From Tupaia tana (lineage: Eukaryota; Chordata; Mammalia; Scandentia; Tupaiidae), in the NCBI GenBank assembly GCA_026018925.1, contig JAKSZU010000016.1, forward strand, positions 4,384,940 to 4,448,939: 64,000 nt of DNA. The letters are read 5' to 3'. Shown here one piece after another: positions 53,026-63,961 of the stretch. The translations under genes and the position numbers were made by a program. Numbering within the stretch: the first letter of the stretch is position 1; each line of letters opens with the position of its first letter. Under the pieces are notes generated by a model that was not told the DNA's origin, did no database searches, and worked only from the letters and a program-made list of their open reading frames with translations.

Positions 53026-53850
53026 GTTTTTCTTTTTCTTAAAAGGAAGCGATTAGCATGTCTCGGGCATTTAGAAATGGCCTCCCATACCTGCAAGGTC
53101 TAGGCTCCTGGTAGACCCTGGAGATAGATTTCCAGGTGGGAAAGGAGCTGACACCTCAGTGCTCCCCAGAGACACCGCCTCTGTACAGTAATCTCTCGGC
53201 TCCCTGCAGCCACTCAGCTCAGCGGCTTTAGAAATATGGACCTGGTTGAGATTCTTAGTCCCTTTTCCTGATGTTTGAAGCTGAGGAAAAACAAGAACAA
53301 AAACACAGCAAGCTGGTCAGACACTGCGAACAACAGAAACACTGGTTTCCGATGAACAGATTTCTGTCCTTTGTCATCTGAGCAGAAGCAGAAGTGAGAG
53401 CCAGGCTGCCTTCGGCTGCGGGTATTTGGTTTCCTTGATAAGCAGGGTTTCACAAGACAGCGGACAGGAGCGGCAGCCGCGCGGCCTTCTCCCTGCTCCG
53501 ACCTGCAGCTGAGGGGCCAGGACCTGTGGCCCTGCCCCGACCCCCAGCCCCGGCGCCCACAGCGGAGTCCCACGTGCTGCCTGGGCCTGGCCGAGAGGTT
53601 GTTGTTGTCTGGTCGAGAGGAAGATAGGCTTTCCCTGTTAGTGAAAGCGCCACCGACATGTGTAAAGTTTATAAGCTAACTTCCGCTGGGCCTACCAGTA
53701 GAGGAAAATGCATTCCTGTCGCTCTGAGGAGAGTCCTGGGAACTTCCCATGGAAAGGACGTTGGTTGTGTGCGTAGCTGCTCTTTTGAGCCTCTATCATA
53801 ATTTTTCAAGTTAAAAAAGTTAAACAGAAAAGTTGAGTTTTTAACAAATA
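53026..53850. other. Unique sequence
   Basis: GC-rich at about 53440-53620. The frames there overlap on the minus strand and show no domain. Confidence 0.4.
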
Positions 53851-53860
53851 CAGGTCACAT

Positions 53861-54144
53861 GGATTTTTTTTTTTTTTTCTTTTCTTTTTTTTTTTTTTTA
53901 GGGGTTTTTGCTACAGGGCATATATGCTCATTAGAAAGAGAAAGACAGAGAGACAGAAAGTGAGAAATCACCCTCCCAGGGGGGATGGTCACACCGCAAT
54001 CCCTTCTCCTTCATTCTCCTCTCGGGATCTTGGGCATACACGCACACGCGCCTGGCGTGAGTTTAAGCCACCGGGTCTGGGACTTGAACCGCAGTTGACT
54101 ACATGGGAGTCCAACAACATATCCATTACGCCAACTGCTGGTTG
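53861..54144 (-). mobile_element. Young long-form SINE with perfect TSD
   Basis: A 10-bp duplication, 'caggtcacat', lies at 53851-53860 and 54145-54154. It has a long T-run with one C-rich break, C/G palindrome, and head end 'cgccaactgctggtt'. Confidence 0.95.
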
Positions 54145-54154
54145 CCAGGTCACA

Positions 54155-54505
54155 TTGTATTTTTACTTTACATGAGGCTGACTAAAAGTTTGGGTCACAG
54201 ATGGGCGTTTGTCTGCAGAAGCACTTAGGGATCTAAGCACGGGTACCATGACGTCCATGAAATTGTGTTGCCAGTATTTTGAAATCATATTAGCGGGTTC
54301 TGTGTCTCCCAGTTATTTTCTAAGAACTACCGAGCTATTTCCTTGACACAATGTAAGTTCACCAAGTTCTCCCATTAGTAAGTAGTTTGTTGTAAAGCCA
54401 CTTCTTTCATCTGTTTGTGGGGGGTGGGGGAATAACCCTGTTTCTCCCCATCAGAGGAGTATGTTATTTTATGTGAAGTCTATTAATGTGGTTATGACTT
54501 TTTTG
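54155..54505. other. Unique AT-rich sequence
   Basis: Nothing recognised. Confidence 0.35.
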
Positions 54506-54662
54506 GGATTATTTATTTAATTTCATTTATTTTTATTAATTTGCTACAGAACACATGCGCTCACCAGAGTGAGAGAGAGAGCAAGCTGCCAGGTCCGGGG
54601 CATGAACCGTGGTTAGCCATGTGAGAGTCCAGCACCTCAACTACTCTACCACCTGCTGCCCC
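54506..54662 (-). mobile_element. Short-form tRNA SINE
   Basis: 'tttgctacagaacacatgcg', short GA tract, 'gagcaagctgccaggtccgg' and head end 'ctaccacctgctgcccc'. Confidence 0.92.
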
Positions 54663-54849
54663 TTCCCCTCCCCCCCGGGTGTTTTAAGAATCCTTAATCT
54701 TTTAGTGCTTATAAAACGTTCGCATGGCTGTGAGTGTCTGTGCACGCTTTTAGTGCGGAGCTACTTCGAGAAGTACCTTTAGTCTTTCTTTTATAGGATT
54801 ACTAGACTGACACTAGTATTTACTGCCAGCTTGCATCATAGTGCAGGGG

Positions 54850-55030
54850 TCTTACACACATTGTTCGAGTCAGCCCTGACCTGGATTCTGCCATGTGGGG
54901 GATTGTCCTCACTGTGATGGAAGGCTGAATTGAGCCAGGTGAGGTTATGGAACGTGCATAGTCTCCCAGCACTTGTAAGTGAGCGGGGCAGGATTTGAAC
55001 CGAGAGTTTGAGTTTTAGGCTCTGGGGTAC
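54850..55030 (-). mobile_element. MIR fossil
   Basis: 'gggattgtcctcactgtgat', 'ggaaggctgaattgagccag', 'cccagcacttgtaagtgagc' and 'ggggcaggatttgaaccgag' match MIR in reverse. Confidence 0.68.
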
Positions 55031-55796
55031 CTGGCTGGGAGGAAGGAGGTGAGCTCTCCAGGCTGTGAGGCAGCGGGAACACTTAACAGAGAGTGTGTTT
55101 TGTGAAGGGGCCTCTCGCATCGGGCGTGGGGGTAAGGCAGAGCCTGGGATTTCTTCCTTTTTTGGAAATTCAAGGATCTGTTACCGAATCAGAAGCTGCA
55201 TGGGAAAGGTGAGCTTGCTGGAGAAACGAGTCTGCGTGTGCTCACTTAGGCAGAGTGAAGACTGACTTGGAAATCGCAAATCTTTGTAAAATGAGACTCC
55301 TCACCAAAGAGATTTTTAAGAAGGGTCATAATGGATTCTGCAGTTATTTCTTATAATGGGAAACAAAAGGAGAGAGACTTTGGTGGTTGAATAAAACTGT
55401 ATAGGGGCTGGGAGAGCATTTGTAGGACTTGATCAATACCTGAAAATTGCAGCTGTTGGATATATTTGCTGATATGTCACAGAACTGCAATCTACTTTTT
55501 AAAGAGATGTGAACCTTTACTGCTCTAGCTTTAAAAATATGTGATTGTTGTATGGAATGATGATTAAACATGACTTCCAGCATGTTAAAATGTTACGTAT
55601 GTTTAGAATCAGTTAAATTTTCAATAGTTACACATAGGAGTTTTCAAGGCTGTTTCTTCTAGGTCAGGTCAAATAATCCTGCTAGAAATACACTGATATT
55701 AAAGTGTATTATTTTTGTTGCTCAAGTTTTGATGGTTGAAGAATAATCATCCTAAGAGGTTGGAAAAAGGGAACTTTTTACTTAGAAGTTTCTTTC
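55031..55796. other. Unique sequence
   Basis: Nothing recognised; AT-rich on the right. Confidence 0.4.
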
Positions 55797-56054
55797 TTTT
55801 TTTTTTTTTTTTTAATTTCAGTTGTCAGAGGATGTATGTGGTTACCAGAGAGACAAAGAGACAGAGAGAGGGGGAGGAAGGACCTCTCAATGGGATGTGA
55901 TCATGCCGCAGTCCCTTTTCTTACGTCTGTCCATCCTGTCAGGATTTGGGGCGCGCATTCACATGTGTCTGCATGTTATTCAGACCGCCAGGGCAGGGAG
56001 TGGAAGCACTGGTCAGCCCTGTAGGATTCGGTTCTAAGCTATAAGGCCAGCCCC
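55797..56054 (-). mobile_element. Old long-form tRNA SINE
   Basis: T-run, 'ttgtcagaggatgtatgtgg', GA tract, 'catcctgtcaggatttgggg' and head end 'ctataaggccagcccc'. Confidence 0.82.
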
Positions 56055-56989
56055 AACCAAGACGATTTCAAGGGTTACTAAGTATCACACAATTATTGAT
56101 ACTGTATTAACATTTCTGAAATTAGTATCTTTGAGCCTTGCTGTATGCATTCCTGAAATGGTGAGGTTGGCTGCTAGGTGATTGCTCTGGATTTCCTGGG
56201 TTCAGACCTGAGACTGGTGCCTGCGAGGACACAGAGGGCTTCCCCCCCCCCCCCCCCCCCCCCCGTTTCCTGTCCCCCAGGGACTCTCACATCCGGAGGT
56301 GAAGAGGCCGGGGTGGGGTGCAGCACCTCCCTGGGCTTCTGAACGCCTGGTGTGCAGTTTCCTGAAATCCCCAGAAGCCCTTCTGGTCCCTCTGGGGAGG
56401 GGCGTGGCCTGTGACCGACATGGACATTCGGAGAGAACTTTCTAAACTCCCCTTTTATCGGACAGGATACTGAAGTGGTTCAGTTTTTATTTAAAATTTT
56501 GGCATTTTGTTTATCTTAGATGTTTTTGCTTTAATTTTTTTCATTATTGCATTGAACTCTCTGTCTCAATGACTAAGATCTTGGCACCCCTTTAAATTTC
56601 GTGTGGGAGCCTAGTGCCTCTGGTCTCACTCCAGCCCCAGCCCTGCTCCAACCACTTAGAAACACTGTAATTCTTTGTAGTTTGTCATTAAAAACAGTTA
56701 TCAAAGCCGAGTAATGTGGAGCCTTAAACAAGAGATTCCAGTGATTTGCTGGTAAGCAGATGCTGTTCACGCTGGCTGGTTGCTGGACGCCGGCAGCTGG
56801 AAACCCTGACAGAACAGCTCTGAGTACAGGGCAGCCCCGCCAGGGCCGTCCAGGGTGAGAAGAAGCCTTGTCGGGTCCCAGTGCTGGACGGTAACCGTAA
56901 ACACAGCACCGGCTTCACTTGAGTCATTTTGTCTCTGTGGAGGTACGCACCCTAACATCCTATTAAGTTCCTCCTAACGGAGAAGGTGT
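56055..56989. other. Unique sequence containing a poly-C run
   Basis: Apart from the C-run at 56242-56264, nothing is recognised. Confidence 0.4.
56242..56264. repeat. Poly-C run (23)
   Basis: Twenty-three uninterrupted C (G on the minus strand). Confidence 0.95.
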
Positions 56990-57224
56990 TTTCTTTTTAA
57001 CTTTGCTATAGGGCGCATGTGCTCACTGGAGAGGTCAGAGAGAGGGGAGAGAGAAAGTGAGAAATCACCCCCCAGAGGAGATGGCCACACCACAGCCCCT
57101 CCTCCATTCTCCTCTCGGGACTTTGGGCACCATGCACACATGCCCAACGTGGTTTTCAAGCCAGGTCCGGGATGCAGACTTCTCAGCCTCTCATGTGGGA
57201 TCAGCTGCCTTAACCTGCTGGTGT
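56990..57224 (-). mobile_element. Long-form tRNA SINE, head shortened
   Basis: 'tttgctatagggcgcatgtg', GA tract, C6/G-rich palindrome remnant, 'ccaggtccgggatgcagact' and 'ttaacctgctggtgt'. Part of the head between B and A box is deleted. Confidence 0.87.
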
Positions 57225-57387
57225 AAAAAAAAACAAAACAAAACAAAACAAAGCAAAAAAGCCTGGGATTTCTAATGAGAGGTGTTTCCAGTTTGCATGG
57301 GTGGTGCATGTCTTCCCCTCGTGTGGGTAACCTTAGGAGAAGAGGGGCCCGTCTGGCTTGGTGTCTCACAACTCTCATATTAAGTGG

Positions 57388-57550
57388 CAGGTGGCATGGT
57401 GGTTAAGGCGCTAGACACTCCCACATGGCTGACCATGGTTCAAGTCCCAGACCTGGTGGCTTGCTTTCTCACTTCCTCTCTCTCTCTTTCTCTCTCTCTG
57501 TCAAATAAAAAATAAATGAATTAAAAAAATTTAAAAGATTAAAAAATAAA
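57388..57550 (+). mobile_element. Short-form tRNA SINE with TSD
   Basis: 'attaagtgg' repeats at 57379-57387 and 57551-57559. Head 'caggtggcatggtggttaag', B box 'ggttcaagtcccag', CT tract, 'ctgtcaaataaaaaataaat'. Confidence 0.93.
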
Positions 57551-57559
57551 ATTAAGTGG

Positions 57560-58233
57560 TGCTGTTCTTGTTTCTAAGCACACCGTGGAGAGCCCGCGGA
57601 CCCCTGAGCTAGGGCAGCTTCACACCGACCAGCCCATGCCGCTCAGGACGCACTGCCCGGCCAGCCCTCTGGGTCCCCTGGGCCAGCTGTCGGCCGCTGC
57701 TTTAGGGGATCTCTGACCGGCAGAGACGTGCTGGTACTTGAGCGGTTTTATGGGCAGCCCTGAGCACCGGGAGTCGGTGCCAGGTTCCCGGCACTGCTCT
57801 GTACGGCAGGGAGAGCGCCCCAGGGGAGGGCCCGGCGTGGCGCGACCTGGGTGCCCGGCTGCAGTCGCGGGGCGTTTATGGGCGTATGCAGGCGCTCTCA
57901 CCAGCCGTTTCCCTGCTCCGTCTTCCAACCTTGGCGCTGACTTTAGACGACTGGTCTGACTGCGTCTTACATGGAGTGGAACACCCGCTTCACCCTCAGA
58001 CCGCCACTGCCAGTCAGCGCACGTGACGCCCTCCAGGCCGGCCGCGGTGTCTGTGGCGCTGAGAGGGCAGGCTTCCGTGTGGCTGCTTGCCTTGGTGGCA
58101 TCACGCACTACATTCACCGATAGGTTTCAGGACCCGAAAACGAGTGTAGACCTCACTCTAGTTTGAAAGTGTGGTTCCCTGTGTGACAGGTGCTGCTGTT
58201 TCCTTCAGTAAAGGTTTTTTTAAAGAATTATTT
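57560..58233. other. CpG-rich unique sequence
   Basis: Positions about 57590-58090 have clearly more CpG than their surroundings, including 'cccggcgtggcgcgacctgg'. The size fits a small CpG island. A 165-residue minus-strand frame (57620-58117) covers it but has no recognisable domain. Confidence 0.4.
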
Positions 58234-59357
58234 AGGGACCAGCGGATGGCATAATGGTTATGTCACTGGACTCCCACGTGGCTGACTGCAGTTCGAGTCC
58301 CAGACCTGGTGGCTTAAAACCTCATGCCGTAATGTAAACTGGTCCAGCCACTGTGGAGAACAATACGGAGGTTCCTTAAAGATCTACAAATAGAACTACC
58401 ATTTGATCCAGCAATCCCACTTCTGGGTATCTACCCAAAGGTCAGGAGAACGCTCAGTCAGAAAAGTGCTTGCACATCAATGTTTATTGCAACATTATTC
58501 ACAATTGCCAAGACATGGAACCAACCTAAATGTTCATAAACTGATGAATGAATTGGAAAAGTGTGGTATATATACTCTATGGAATACTACTCAGCCATAA
58601 AAAATAACAAGACCCTGGCATTTGATCGAAAGTGGTCAGATATGGAGGATCTGTTGTTGAGTGAAGTAAGCCAGGCTATGAAAGATATTGTATGTATCCA
58701 CTCATATATACCGACTATCCACACTCTATGGTAGAGAGTGAAATATGGGAGGACATAAAAACAGTGAAAGTACTTAACGAGAACAGGACAGTGTGGAATG
58801 GGGGGGTGAGGAGAAGAGAAGAGGATAGAGAAAGATAGCAAGAGAACAATAGAGAGGCAGGACGTTAGTGAGAAACAGATATGGCTTATTTCCTGTTGAT
58901 GACATGTATAGTGTTCTCAACTGGACTGGTCTGAGAAGTATTTCATGAAGGGTAAAGTCTTTTTATAAGCAAAATGAGAAATAGTGATTGACTGTTAAAA
59001 ATAATTAGAATAATAATAATGATTGGGAAAAACATAGAAAAGCTATTGAATGATGAAGTGGGGGAGATTAATGTCTCTGTATTGACTGACATGCAGGGCA
59101 TTCCCTTTTTAAAAAGCAATGTAATACACTGTAAAGTTATATGTAATCCAATGTAATAAAGATTATGATGATAATAAAAAACAAAGCAAAACAAAACAAA
59201 AACCTCATGCCGTTTGTGTGTGCGTGTTTGACCAAGATCCCAGAAGAAGAGATTGCGGCATGACCATCCCCCCCGGGCGTGATTTCTTGCTTTCTGTCTC
59301 TCTGTCTCTTTCAGGCTAATGCACGCATCCTATAGCAAAAATCTCTCTCTAAAAAAT
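58234..59357 (+). mobile_element. Long-form SINE interrupted by an L1
   Basis: The head and start of the body are at 58234-58330, and the rest at 59199-59357. 'agggaccagcggatggcata' at one end and 'tcctatagcaaaaatctctc' at the other restore a complete SINE once the L1 is removed. Confidence 0.93.
58331..59198 (+). mobile_element. 5'-truncated L1 3' end with perfect TSD
   Basis: 868 bp of L1 3' terminal sequence, with 'gtaaactggtccagccactg', 'atttgatccagcaatcccac' and 'tactcagccataaaaaata'. It ends in an AATAAA-containing A-rich tail. A 15-bp duplication, 'aaaacctcatgccgt', lies at 58316-58330 and 59199-59213. Only the 3' region downstream of the reverse transcriptase is present, so it encodes no active enzyme. 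Confidence 0.95.
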
Positions 59358-59513
59358 AAATTATTCATTTAATTTTATTTACTATCATTATTTTTCGATT
59401 TTGATCAGAGAGAGAGAGGAAGAAAGAGAAGGCAAACCATCAGGTCCCGGACTCAAACTGCAGTTGGCCGTGTGGGAGTCCAGCGCCTCAACCCCCACGC
59501 TACCGCCAGCCCC
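59358..59513 (-). mobile_element. Short-form SINE, tail-to-tail with the previous
   Basis: 'ttttgatcagagagagagag', 'ggcaaaccatcaggtcccgg', 'actcaaactgcagttggccg' and head end 'taccgccagcccc'. Its A/T tail abuts the A-tail of the plus-strand SINE. Confidence 0.9.
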
Positions 59514-59819
59514 GACAGGTGCTGGTTTCAGTCGGCCCCACGAGGAGAGCTCTGGCTTCTGTTGTGTGTTCTGCAGGTGCATCCAAAAGGCTGTCCCGGA
59601 ATCGTACCACTGCCATTTTTCCTGAAGTAACACGGCGACTGTGGGTCATTGGTTCTGAGCAGTGTGGACAGGAGGGCTGATGTAATTTACGAGCTGTGTC
59701 TGCGTCTCAAAGGCCACTGGCCCGGTTGTAAAGACGGTGGCAACGAGTCCTGGGCCTGGGCGGAAGTTCCCTGAGGTTTCCTGGTTGTGAGAAAGACACC
59801 GTAGGACAATAGTAATGAG
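59514..59819. other. Unique sequence
   Basis: Nothing recognised. Confidence 0.35.
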
Positions 59820-60115
59820 AAGGCCGAGGTGCAGGCCGATGGGCGCTCTGTCTCACGGTGGTAACCTGGACGTTGAGGTGCAAGCTGACCATGAGCCCTG
59901 TCCCACGGTGGTAACCACTGACCGTCCGCCCTGTCCTGCATGGGTAACCGGGAGGCGGAGGTGCAGGCTGACCGTGCACCCTGTCCCACGTTGGTAACCG
60001 GGAGGCGAGGTGCAGGCTGACAGCGCCCTGACGTTGGTAACCGGGATGCGCCCGTGTCCCACGTTGGTAACCGGGAGGTGGGCTGAGTGCGCCCTGCAGG
60101 GTAACTGACTGGGGC
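59820..60115. repeat. Degenerate 50-bp minisatellite
   Basis: Units begin 'ggtaaccgggaggcggaggt' and continue 'gcaggctgaccgtgcaccct' and 'gtcccacgtt'. A clean 50-bp spacing is seen from 59943 to 59993. Neighbouring units carry deletions, giving about seven units in total. Confidence 0.9.
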
Positions 60116-61470
60116 GCTTGCCCTGTGCACAGGCCTTCCTGCCGGCTGTCACTCACCGGGGTTAAGGCTCCGTGTCATTGAAGAACTCCCGAGAGGGCCT
60201 TGGGCCCAGGCTTCTGCTTTCAGGGAAGGAGCGTTGGTGGGTCGTGGTCCGCAGCGGTGCAGTGCCGGCTGCCCCCTCCCTGTGGGCGCAGAGGCCGGTG
60301 CATTGCTCCCCTCCTGTGGACGGCGGCGTTTCAGGACTGACCGGCTTCCCGCCTGTGTGAGCAGTGTGCCGTGGTGAGGGCGCAGTCCTTCCTGCTGCTT
60401 CCTCTCCCTGGTGACCTGGGCCTGCACGCCCGTCCCCTCCCTTGCTCCTTCACACAGCAGCGAGGGAAGCTGTGGGGGACATGTCTGACCGGCTGGGTGG
60501 GAGGGGCCCGCTAGGTCCCTGCCAGGTTCTCTGTGTTTCTCAGGTCCAGGTAAGAGCCCTTGATCTCAGATACAGCCCAGACGGACCGAGATCGGACGGA
60601 GTGAAGGCGTTGCTCACAGGCAAGCTCCCCAGTGCGGGAGAGACTGGGAATCGGGAGCTCTGGGTGGCCGCAGGTCCTGTCTTCTCCTGGGTCCTCCGGG
60701 CACTTTGGTGAGATGGAGAGGGTGCCACCGGGTTTGCATCCTGCCGCAGTCGGTCTGGGGAGGCTGAGACGCACAAGTACTGACACCCTGAGGCTGCAGC
60801 GGCAGCTCCTGCCCCGGGGCCTGCGGGCAGGTCCTGTTGCTGCTGAGTATCCACGCTCAACTCGCCGGCTAGGAATTTGCCTTATTGTCATACCAGATGT
60901 TGTAAGAAGTTTTGTGATCTCTTATTCTCTAATGCTTTTAAAATCTTCAGCGTCATCCTGTGAGTTCTTGTGCAAACGTAACAGCAGTAATGATCTTCTT
61001 TTGGGTCGAAGTCATTTCAGCAGCATCATCGTGCTTCATTGACTCCTATGAAGCAGAAGAGATTTCTCAATGAGACGTAAAGCCGATGGGATTCCTACAG
61101 GACGGGGGACAGTAGGACGCCGGGGCCTTCTGCCCCGGCACCCGGTGGTCGCAGTGGCACTGACCACGTCGGCACTGACCACTGACCAGGCTCTGTGCTG
61201 ACACCTGGGTCTTCTGTTTGGACCCCAGTTCCTCTGCGTGCGTCTGTACCCCTCCACACAGTGCCGGCACCCCCACAGAAATCTGGGGGCACGTTTGGGG
61301 CCATTCAAAACTAATAGAATTTTTGGCACCCAAAATTTATGGCGTCTGACACAAACAGGGTTTAACTGTTTCCCTTGTAAATATTTGCCCCATAAAAACA
61401 TAGCACTGGGCTTTATCATGGGATAGGTTTTCCCTGTTTCTAGGTTTGACATTTTCCTGCATTTGAGTGT
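60116..61470. other. GC-rich unique sequence
   Basis: About 1.35 kb. Long frames occur on both strands (60511-60891 minus, 60632-61042 plus, 61036-61452 minus) but overlap and have no recognisable domain. Confidence 0.4.
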
Positions 61471-61692
61471 TTTTTTAATTTAATTTTTTTTTATTGCCAG
61501 AGGGTGCAGGTGCTTGCCGGAGGAAGAGAAACAGAGAAGGAGAGGGAGAAAGCACCTCCCCGACGGGGTGTGGCCCTGCAGTCCCATCTCTCCCGCTTCT
61601 CCATCCTGGAGGGTGTGAGGCATGCAGGCACACACAGCCAGTGTGTTTTAAGGGGATCTGGCTCCCTTAACCCCCGGGCTCTGGGGCCAGCC
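61471..61692 (-). mobile_element. Old long-form tRNA SINE
   Basis: T-run, 'attgccagagggtgcaggtg', GA tract, 'gcttctccatcctggagggt' and head end 'ctctggggccagcc'. The B-box region is deleted. Confidence 0.75.
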
Positions 61693-61930
61693 TGCTCTGG
61701 GCCTTCCCTGCTGAGTAGTCCATTAGCTTACTGGTCTGCCATAATGAAGTCATAATCTCCATTTTAGGGATAAAAACGCTTTGTGTAACTAAATCCAGTG
61801 CATTTACACTTCTGCGTGTTCTGTCGAAGGCTGAACTCCAGGGTCAGGGATTTGGAATGTCCACAGTACTGCTTGCCCACTGTTCTCTCTGTTATGTTTC
61901 TGCACACATAGACTCAGAAGTTGGCATTTT
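61693..61930. other. Unique sequence
   Basis: Nothing recognised. Confidence 0.35.
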
Positions 61931-62000
61931 AAAAAAAGAATTATTTATTTAATTTTCTCTATTAGTATTTCTTAATTTACTATAGGGCACATGTGCTCAT

Positions 62001-62043
<43 letters not shown>

Positions 62044-62119
62044 TGCCAGGTCTGGGACTCAAGCCGTGGTTGGCCATGTGGGAGTCCAGCGCCTTAACTG
62101 CCACACCACCAGGTGGCCC
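61931..62119 (-). mobile_element. Short-form SINE with (GA)n
   Basis: 'tttactatagggcacatgtg', then an expanded AG run at 62003-62038, 'ctgccaggtctgggactcaa' and head end 'accaccaggtggcccc'. Confidence 0.93.
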
Positions 62120-62269
62120 CTCAGGTGTCACATTAAAATATATTAAATGACTTTCTGCCTTACCTGGTATAATTTGTAGACTCTCTTGATTTCTTACTAT
62201 GAAGTCAGTATCTCAAAGTAGAAAAAGGTCCATGCCAGTTTGGCTGCTCCCAATAGAGATTTAGTCTTG

Positions 62270-62516
62270 AGACAAGCAGTTGGCGTAATGGCTATGTTGC
62301 TGGACTCCCATGTAGTCAGCCGTGGTTCGAGTCCCGGACCTGGCAGCTTAAACTCACGCCGGGCGCGTGTGCATGAGTGCCCAAGATCCCAAGAGGAGAA
62401 TGGAGGAGAAGGGATTGCGGCGTGGCCATCCCCCCTGAGGGTAATTTCTCACTTTCTGTCTCTCTGTCTTTTTGGTGAGTGCATGCACCCAATAGCAAAA
62501 ACCTCTCCAAAAAAAT
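62270..62516 (+). mobile_element. Long-form tRNA SINE
   Basis: Nearly consensus: 'agacaagcagttggcgtaat', 'ggttcgagtcccggacctgg', tail 'caatagcaaaaacctctcc'. The flanks 'agagatttagtctt' and 'agagactcagtctt' are a slightly decayed duplication. Confidence 0.95.
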
Positions 62517-62887
62517 GAATAATAACAGAGACTCAGTCTTTGCCTGCCTGAAGTAGGGGAAGGGAAGTAACTGAAGGTTCATGGCTGTGCAAGGGGCTGG
62601 GGGGGGAATGTTTTGGAACTTCCATGCAGATTGACGTGAAAGTGCAGGAGACCTGGGAGATGACAGGGAGAGGGGTAGGAGGTGAGAGGGGGGGCGGCCG
62701 CAGGGAACAGTGCAGCCTTTACAGGCCTGACAGGTACTAGGGTCGGAAAGTTCACTGGGCTAGAACTGGCAGTGATTGACGAGCGACGTCTAGTGCTCCT
62801 GTCAGGATTCGCAGGGTTGGGGACTCTGAGTTACTTGGATCATGGATGAGGGCCATTCCTAAGGATGAATTTATTCAGACAGATCCT
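62517..62887. other. Unique sequence
   Basis: Nothing recognised. Confidence 0.35.
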
Positions 62888-63139
62888 TTGAAACTTTTTT
62901 TTTCTTTTTGAGAGATTTTTTGCTATAGGGTATGTGTAGACAGAAAGTGAGAGATTGCCTCCCAGCGGGGATGGCCATACCGCAATCCCTTATCCTCTAT
63001 TTTCCTCTCAGGATTTTGGGCTCACACGCACATGCATGCACTCACCCAGTGTGAGTTTCAAGCAGCGGGGTCTGGGATGCGAACTGTGGTCTACCCTGAG
63101 AGGGTCTGGTGCCTTTACCACTATGCCACCTGCTAGCCC
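62888..63139 (-). mobile_element. Long-form SINE with shortened GA tract
   Basis: 'tttgctatagggtatgtgta' is followed by only 'gacagaaagtgaga'. Then come 'gggatggccataccgcaatc', 'gggatgcgaactgtgg' and head end 'gccacctgctagccc'. Confidence 0.92.
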
Positions 63140-63961
63140 TCCTGAAAATGTGTTTTATCATTGCGTTTTCAGAGCATCTTGGTCTCCCTTGAATTGGCTG
63201 CTCAGAACCCAGTGAGCCTTAGAGCCCTGTCCTGCCGCTGGGCCCAGAGCTTCCCCAGCAGGCTGCCTGAGCCTGCAGCCCGCCCGCCCAGATCTGCTGG
63301 AAACTGGAACGGAGACAGGGGCTGTGCGCACCCTCTGTGCTCCAAGGTCCTTTCCTATTTCTCTCCCTCCCCTCTCGGGGCTCTCCCCAGCTGCTGTTGG
63401 TTGTTCTCTCTTCAGCCACACTCATGGACCTCGTCACTCCCTCTGCCTCGCTCCTCTCGAGCTTGTCGGTGTGTGGGAGGGTGGACTGCAGTGGTGGTTG
63501 GTACATCCTCGCCCCTGACCCGCATGGCCACCTCTTACATCCCTGTGTCTATGAACGAAGACAGTTTCCCACCGAGCTTCAGAAGACAGTCCGTGTCGCC
63601 GCACAGAGACCTGTACATGTGGGACCCTCTGTCGGAGTCAGAACAATGCCGGGGGCGTTCTGTTCCCCACTCCCACCTTACTCAACGCTTTGTGAAGTCC
63701 ATGGGTCAGTACACAGTGCTGGGTTCAGGAAGAGCTGTCCGGGCATTCAGGTCCCCTCTACGACGCACAGGCACGCCACCAAGGTTGCATGTGGCTTGCC
63801 GCAGTGGAGGTGAAGCCAGCCAGGGAGGCCTCGGGGTGCTGCACACGAGGACGGGGATCCGGGCCCTCTGGGTGGAGGGGAGCTGCGAGGCTTGCACTGC
63901 TCCCACACAGCTCTGGGATTCCCCCTGCCACCTTCTCTCCACGTTGGGGGATGTTTGCGGC
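63140..63961. other. GC-rich unique sequence
   Basis: About 0.8 kb. Frames of up to 158 residues overlap on both strands; none shows a domain. Confidence 0.4.

Noticed and set aside
58331..59198. Active L1 element
   Set aside because: Only the 3' 868 bp is present; no ORF1, endonuclease or reverse transcriptase region.
146..62516. Functional tRNA genes at SINE heads
   Set aside because: A- and B-box-like words are present, but no complete cloverleaf with matching acceptor stem closes. Each is followed by SINE body sequence.
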